Source of the DNA: Solidesulfovibrio magneticus
GTDB taxonomy: Bacteria; Desulfobacterota; Desulfovibrionia; Desulfovibrionales; Desulfovibrionaceae
Assembly (NCBI GenBank): GCA_002482565.1
Contig: DLGG01000152.1
Span: 1 to 9,003 of the forward strand
Reading direction: 5' to 3'
DNA length: 9,003 bases
Every line of letters starts with the position of its first letter. Position 1 is the stretch's first letter. A model generated the notes under the pieces. That model was not told the DNA's origin. It saw nothing but the letters and a program-made list of their open reading frames with translations, and made no database searches. Made by a program: the position numbers and the translations under genes. Below are positions 5,955-9,003 of the stretch, one piece after another.

Positions 5955-6599
5955 ATGTCCGACAAAGCCGCGTCCCCTTCCACCATCACCTCCACCTCCC
6001 CGACCACTTCCGCTCCCCCTGGCGCTGGCGAACCGGCGTTGACGGACCAGCAGCGGCGGTTTGTGGAGGAGTATCTGGTGGACTGCAACGCCACCTTGGC
6101 GGCGGGGCGGGCGGGCTACAGCGCGCGCAGCGCCAGGCAGGCCGGGGCGCGGCTGCGGGCGTTGCCCCATGTGCGGCGGGCGGTGGAGGCGGCCATGGCG
6201 GCGCGCAGCGACCGTTTGGGGGTGAGCCAGGACCGGGTGGTGTTGGAGTTGGCGCGGCTGGCATTTGCCGACATGCGGGATTTCGCCAGTTGGGGGGACG
6301 GCGGCGTGCGGCTGCGGCCGTCGGAGGAGCTGACCGAGGATCAGGCGGCCTGCGTGTCGGAGATCGTGGAGACGCCGGGCAAGGGGGTGCGGGTGAAGCT
6401 TTTCGGCAAGCAGCCGGCGTTGGCCGCCTTGGCCCGGCATTTGGGGTCGCGCGAGGGCGGCGGCAAGGGGTCCGGGCGCGGCGACGAGACGCCGGACGCG
6501 GCCTCCGGGGAAGGGACGCGGCCGCTGACGGTGGTCACCTGGGTTCCTTTTCCGGACGCGCCGCCGCCGGAGGAGCCGGAGGACGGCGACGGGGAGTAG
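5955..6599 (+). CDS. Phage terminase small subunit
   Basis: A 214-residue protein of the Terminase_2/XtmA type, which recognises phage packaging DNA and hands it to the large ATPase-nuclease subunit. After a Ser/Thr/Pro-rich leader (1-28), the diagnostic N-terminal region LTDQQRRFVEEYLVDCNATL begins at 29, followed by AAGRAGYSARSARQAGARLR and PHVRRAV: the DNA-binding helix-turn-helix region, about 30-80. Residues 85-165 continue the family pattern (VVLELARLAFADMRDF, then an LFGKQPALAALARHLG end). The last 45 residues are Gly/Pro/Glu/Asp-rich and probably disordered. The ATG at 5955 has AAGGAG (5941-5946) at 8-nt spacing. No large terminase gene follows, although it normally does, so the protein is orphaned in this window. 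Confidence 0.88.
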   Translation: MSDKAASPSTITSTSPTTSAPPGAGEPALTDQQRRFVEEYLVDCNATLAAGRAGYSARSARQAGARLRALPHVRRAVEAAMAARSDRLGVSQDRVVLELARLAFADMRDFASWGDGGVRLRPSEELTEDQAACVSEIVETPGKGVRVKLFGKQPALAALARHLGSREGGGKGSGRGDETPDAASGEGTRPLTVVTWVPFPDAPPPEEPEDGDGE

Positions 6600-6663
6600 G
6601 CGGGAGGGGTAGCGGTCAGAGCAACATGAAACGCCCCATCGCGAGGGGAGCGGAGGACACGAC

Positions 6664-6726
6664 ATGGGCAGCAGCGATTACGGCACTCCCGAGCAGAGGC
6701 TTCGCTGGGAGCAAACAAACCCATAG
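6664..6726 (+). pseudogene. 20-codon ORF, possible 5' remnant of the next phage gene
   Basis: ATG at 6664 opens MGSSDYGTPEQRLRWEQTNP and then stops at TAG 6724-6726. A GGAG lies in GGAGCGGAGGACACGAC just upstream. It occupies the place where a large terminase gene would start, 64 bp after the small terminase stop. Composition turns AT-richer at about 6710, close to where this frame ends. The simplest reading is a gene start cut by a rearrangement or insertion. A genuine micro-ORF or chance ORF is also possible. The competing frame from ATG 6626 runs into the 3' end of the opposite-strand gene and looks like noise. Confidence 0.35.
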
Positions 6727-6746
6727 CCCACGCTCAGAACGAGCTT

Positions 6747-7463
6747 CTATCGCCATTCATAGGACCACTTTTCGTCGAGCGGAAGAATTTCACTCGCGCG
6801 TGGGCCTTTAGTTTCTTCTACAACTATCCCGTCAGATCGATACAAAAGATATTCCCGCGAATCAGGGAAAACGCGATTCGTATAAAACAGGGCTTCACTC
6901 CTGCCTGGCTCGCACCACACGCAAGCGAATCCGTTATCAACCGCCAAATATTGCAACCCCTTCGGCAATTTGAAGCACGCATTGCCGGGATACCCTTCCG
7001 GCACGATCCGCTTGTCGCAGACCGCCTGCACGAACGTTTCCCGATCCTTGCGAAACCACTGGTGGTACGTCCGAAAATTAACCGCAGTCGGACTTTTCAG
7101 GCTGACGACCTGATACATGAGCAGCACCGCGAGCAGCGGATACAAGCTCTGGAAGCGGGCAAGCCGAAAATAGCGTATGGCGACGAAGCAGGCATACGCT
7201 TCCGCAAGGAAGCTGACGAGCATGAACGGGAGGGGGACGACATCGTAAACAACTCCAGGCAGGAAGGCAAAAACCGTGAATTCAAAATAGTACAGAGGAA
7301 TTTTCGCGAGTTCCAACCCCACGACAAACCACAACACCCGGCGGCAATGCCGGATGGCCTGGGCTTTTTTCTCGGTTTCGGTCAGCGGCGCAGGCGGCGT
7401 CCTGGGGGGCGACGGGTCTTTCGCCGTCAAACGCCGGGCCAGCCAGACACCAAGCTCCAACAT
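6747..7463 (-). CDS. Membrane protein, copy 1 of a tandem paralogous pair
   Basis: A 238-residue protein of unknown family. Residues 1-38 are cytoplasmic-looking (PPAPLTETEKKAQAIRHCRR). Hydrophobic helices follow at about 43-60, 62-72, 77-97 and 104-122, the middle pair perhaps forming one hairpin. A soluble C-terminal domain of about 115 residues contains YHQWFRKDRE, VQAVCDK, LPKGLQYLAV and LYRSDG and ends in KWSYEWR. The same motifs recur in the upstream paralog (7669-8373), so they mark real conserved positions. AAGGGGAG lies about 7 nt before the ATG, supporting this start. Base composition is clearly lower in GC than the flanks (26 of 60 G/C at 6841-6900), suggesting recent acquisition. 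No catalytic motif or signal peptide is recognised. Confidence 0.75.
   Translation of the reverse strand: MLELGVWLARRLTAKDPSPPRTPPAPLTETEKKAQAIRHCRRVLWFVVGLELAKIPLYYFEFTVFAFLPGVVYDVVPLPFMLVSFLAEAYACFVAIRYFRLARFQSLYPLLAVLLMYQVVSLKSPTAVNFRTYHQWFRKDRETFVQAVCDKRIVPEGYPGNACFKLPKGLQYLAVDNGFACVWCEPGRSEALFYTNRVFPDSREYLLYRSDGIVVEETKGPRASEILPLDEKWSYEWR
7321..7399. repeat. 79-bp block shared with 8243-8321 (copy 1)
   Basis: This block aligns without gaps to 8243-8321 at an offset of 922 bp with five differences (74/79 identical). It covers the codons for the PPAPLTE-EKKA-AIRHCR-VLWFVV segment of both membrane proteins. Similarity falls off abruptly at both ends. Confidence 0.85.
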
Positions 7464-7668
7464 GCCGCTTCTCCCCTTGCCGTGTCGTCATGAATGCGTC
7501 GCACTGTGTCGTTTCGAGACTGCCTGCACAAGCCCTATATCGAATAAATGAACTTCGCCGGCGTCGATCATGCGGACAGCCCGTCGCCGCCCGCAGCACA
7601 AAACGGGGCTACCCACTTAACCGGAGGGACGAAATGGCTCCAAAGGCCCCCTGAGAAATCAACGGAGG

Positions 7669-8373
7669 TCACTGACGAACATAAAACCACCCCCGCCCCA
7701 GGCGCTCGACCTCGATGGGCTTTTCAAAGGCGTCGTCATCGGGATACGCGCCGTCCGAACTGTACACCAAGCCTTCCCAGTAGCTCAGAAAGCCGTGGCG
7801 CGTTGCAAACACGGCAGTGTTCCGGTTCCAGTCGCACTTCAGATAAGCGCCGTCCCCCACGACAGACAGATGCCGCAGTTCGCGCGGCAAGACATAATAA
7901 TGCCTTGTCTCCTGCGGCGGCAAAGAGAGTTGCTTGTCGCAAAAGGCTTGGACAACCGCCTCGCGCTCCTCACGAAACCAGTCGTGATAGGCATGGAGAT
8001 TCGTTGCGTCGGGACGGACGCCGCCAAAGGGCAGATGCGCCAGCAACAGGACCAGGAGCGGATAAACGCTTTGCAGCCACGGCAGGCGGATAAAGCGAAC
8101 CGCGAGGTAAAGCGCATAGACAAACGTCGCGACCAGGAGAAGCGTGAACACCGGCGGCGTCCAGCCGGCCAAGGACTCCGGGAGAAAGGCCAACACGGTA
8201 AATTCGTAATAGCGAAGGGGGATCTCCGCCAGACAGAGCGTCACGACAAACCACAACACCCAGCGGCAATGCCGGATGGCCCGGGCCTTTTTCTCGGCCT
8301 CGGTCAGCGGCGCAGGCGGCGGCCCCCGGCGGACGCCGGGCAGACGGGTGAGCCACGGCGGCAGTTTCGCCAT
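7669..8373 (-). CDS. Membrane protein, copy 2 of a tandem paralogous pair
   Basis: A 234-residue paralog of the gene at 6747-7463. It has the same plan: a short cytoplasmic leader (APLTEAEKKARAIRHCRWVL at about 21-40), hydrophobic segments at about 39-56, 58-68, 74-95 and 99-114, and a soluble C-terminal domain with YHDWFREERE (129-138), VQAFCDK (141-147), LPRELRHLSV, YSSDG and a WFYVRQ end. The ATG at 8373 is chosen because its first residues line up with the copy 1 start. An in-frame ATG at 8508 would overlap the neighbouring gene by 70 bp and add 45 unrelated residues. The ribosome site is weak, and a 6-bp inverted repeat (8385-8398) lies just upstream of the start. It is richer in GC than copy 1. 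A 205-bp gap separates the copies. Function unknown. Confidence 0.75.
   Translation of the reverse strand: MAKLPPWLTRLPGVRRGPPPAPLTEAEKKARAIRHCRWVLWFVVTLCLAEIPLRYYEFTVLAFLPESLAGWTPPVFTLLLVATFVYALYLAVRFIRLPWLQSVYPLLVLLLAHLPFGGVRPDATNLHAYHDWFREEREAVVQAFCDKQLSLPPQETRHYYVLPRELRHLSVVGDGAYLKCDWNRNTAVFATRHGFLSYWEGLVYSSDGAYPDDDAFEKPIEVERLGRGWFYVRQ
8243..8321. repeat. 79-bp block shared with 7321-7399 (copy 2)
   Basis: This is the second member of the near-identical block pair. The five differences lie at block positions 20, 40, 45, 56 and 57. Some change the protein (R/W, Q/R, T/A), so identity is not kept by amino-acid constraint alone. Confidence 0.85.
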
Positions 8374-8438
8374 GTCGCTGCGCTTTGCCTTGAGGCAATC
8401 GCCCTGATGGCCGCTTGGGGATGGCGAACACGGGGCTG

Positions 8439-8711
8439 CTACTTGGTAAACAGCTTCATGAGAGCGGCGATCAGCGCGGCCTGTCCGATCAACATGGCGG
8501 CCACCCATTTGAGAATATCCGCCTTGGTGTCGGCATTGAGCTTGGCCATCTCGGCCAGGAGACGAAGTTCCGTTTCGCGCAAATCGTGCTTGGTGGCGAT
8601 CTCGCGCTTGGCGTCCTCATCCTGCTTTTCCAGGATGCTGATAAGGACGCCGGCCGCTTCCTCGCCCAGGGCTTTTTCCAGTCTTTTCGAGTCGTCAAAA
8701 AGAAGAGCCAT
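8439..8711 (-). CDS. Coiled-coil protein with C-terminal membrane helix (DUF1640-like)
   Basis: A 90-residue protein. Residues 1-66 are highly charged and helical (ILEKQDEDAKREIATKHDLR, then ETELRLLAEMAKLNADTKAD), typical of a coiled coil. One hydrophobic helix follows at about 67-87 (WVAAMLIGQAALIAALMKLF), and the protein ends with TK. The ATKHDLRETELRL pattern next to a terminal membrane anchor resembles bacterial DUF1640/CCDC90-like small proteins, whose function is not established. It is placed upstream of the membrane-protein pair on the same strand, 65 bp from copy 2, so an operon is likely. A GGGTGAGG sequence lies directly before the ATG. Confidence 0.72.
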   Translation of the reverse strand: MALLFDDSKRLEKALGEEAAGVLISILEKQDEDAKREIATKHDLRETELRLLAEMAKLNADTKADILKWVAAMLIGQAALIAALMKLFTK

Positions 8712-8818
8712 GCCTCACCCGTGCATCCATTCCCGGTCCAAGTCAAGACGCCGCAGGCGGCAAGGCCCATTCTACGCAAACCGTGACTTCCCGCGGATGC
8801 TCATACGCCCTGGACGCC

Positions 8819-9003
8819 TCACACCCCTGACGGCGACCGCCAGGACAAATAATACTTCTCCTTGTCCCCGGAATGCCCCGCACCCACCGCGCCGAGTTCG
8901 CAGTCGTCGCCTTCCCGCAGGCCGGGCGCGGCCTGGCGAGCGGCCTGGCGCGCGGCTTGCCTGCAGCGGCCGGAGAGCGCTTCGAAGGCCGCGTCGGGGA
9001 TGG
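8819..9003 (-). CDS. C-terminal end of an unrecognised protein (5' end outside window)
   Basis: Reading leftward from the window edge, a frame stays open for 60 codons from base 9001 to a TGA at 8819-8821. It ends with DKEKYYLSWRSPSGV and includes an Ala/Arg/Gln helix (RQAARQAARQAAP) encoded by two near-exact 12-nt repeats (8928-8939, 8940-8951). The mixture of charged and aromatic residues near the end looks like genuine protein. Too little is visible to name it. It is on the same strand as the DUF1640-like gene, 107 bp upstream of it. Confidence 0.5.
   Translation of the reverse strand, partial: IPDAAFEALSGRCRQAARQAARQAAPGLREGDDCELGAVGAGHSGDKEKYYLSWRSPSGV

Noticed and set aside
5309..6094. 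Long - strand open frame over the repeat island
   Set aside because: The translation is dominated by the heptamer array and palindromes, crosses two + strand genes and has no ribosome site.
5567..6811. Long + strand frame across the island and small terminase
   Set aside because: It overlaps the well-supported terminase frame and reads as Arg/Gly-rich noise; the part from ATG 6626 also runs into the opposite-strand gene.
8374..8508. Extended start for membrane protein copy 2
   Set aside because: The extra residues overlap the DUF1640-like gene and do not resemble copy 1, whose start aligns with 8373.
4441..8818. tRNA gene or att direct repeats flanking the phage-like region
   Set aside because: No tRNA-like cloverleaf or matching flanking repeat was seen by eye; the real prophage edges may lie outside the window.

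Overview
The window looks like chromosomal DNA of a GC-rich Gram-negative bacterium, most likely a deltaproteobacterial sulfate reducer of the Desulfovibrio/Solidesulfovibrio group. This rests on codon use rich in GCC/GGC/CTG, a flagellar FliI-type ATPase, a large hybrid sensor kinase, and short palindromes in intergenic DNA. The taxonomic call is inference from style; no marker gene here fixes it.

Left part, 1-4428 (host-like). The 3' two thirds of fliI (+) runs in from outside the window and is followed by a PLP-dependent class I/II aminotransferase (+). A perfect 14-bp A-tract/T-tract hairpin at 2187-2220 ends transcription between the aminotransferase and a convergent soluble hybrid histidine kinase (PAS-HisKA-HATPase-receiver, - strand). 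Upstream of the kinase, on the same strand, lies a small cysteine-rich lipoprotein gene.

Middle part, 4429-6726 (phage-derived). After an AT-rich gap come four tightly packed small + strand genes: a two-CxxC zinc-ribbon-like protein, a short hydrophobic protein, a membrane-anchored coiled-coil protein, and a 32-residue mini-ORF with an ideal Shine-Dalgarno. The first three overlap through ATGA junctions. About 500 bp without a credible gene follow (5456-5954). They hold a GAGGGAA heptamer array and at least five inverted repeats, one with arms of 36/37 nt. Next is a phage small terminase subunit gene. No large terminase follows. There is only a 20-codon ORF with a ribosome site, after which composition changes sharply. 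This fits a decayed or interrupted prophage packaging region.

Right part, 6727-9003 (accessory, all - strand). Two paralogous membrane proteins of 238 and 234 residues sit in tandem, the first visibly lower in GC than its surroundings. They share a 79-bp block near their 5' ends at 74/79 identity. Upstream of them are a 90-residue coiled-coil plus C-terminal membrane-helix protein and the C-terminal 60 codons of an unrecognised gene that leaves the window.

The parts most worth a second look are the palindrome/heptamer island with matching translation-start leaders on both sides, and the tandem membrane-protein pair lying where the packaging genes should continue. No complete known defence or mobile system can be named from this sequence alone.
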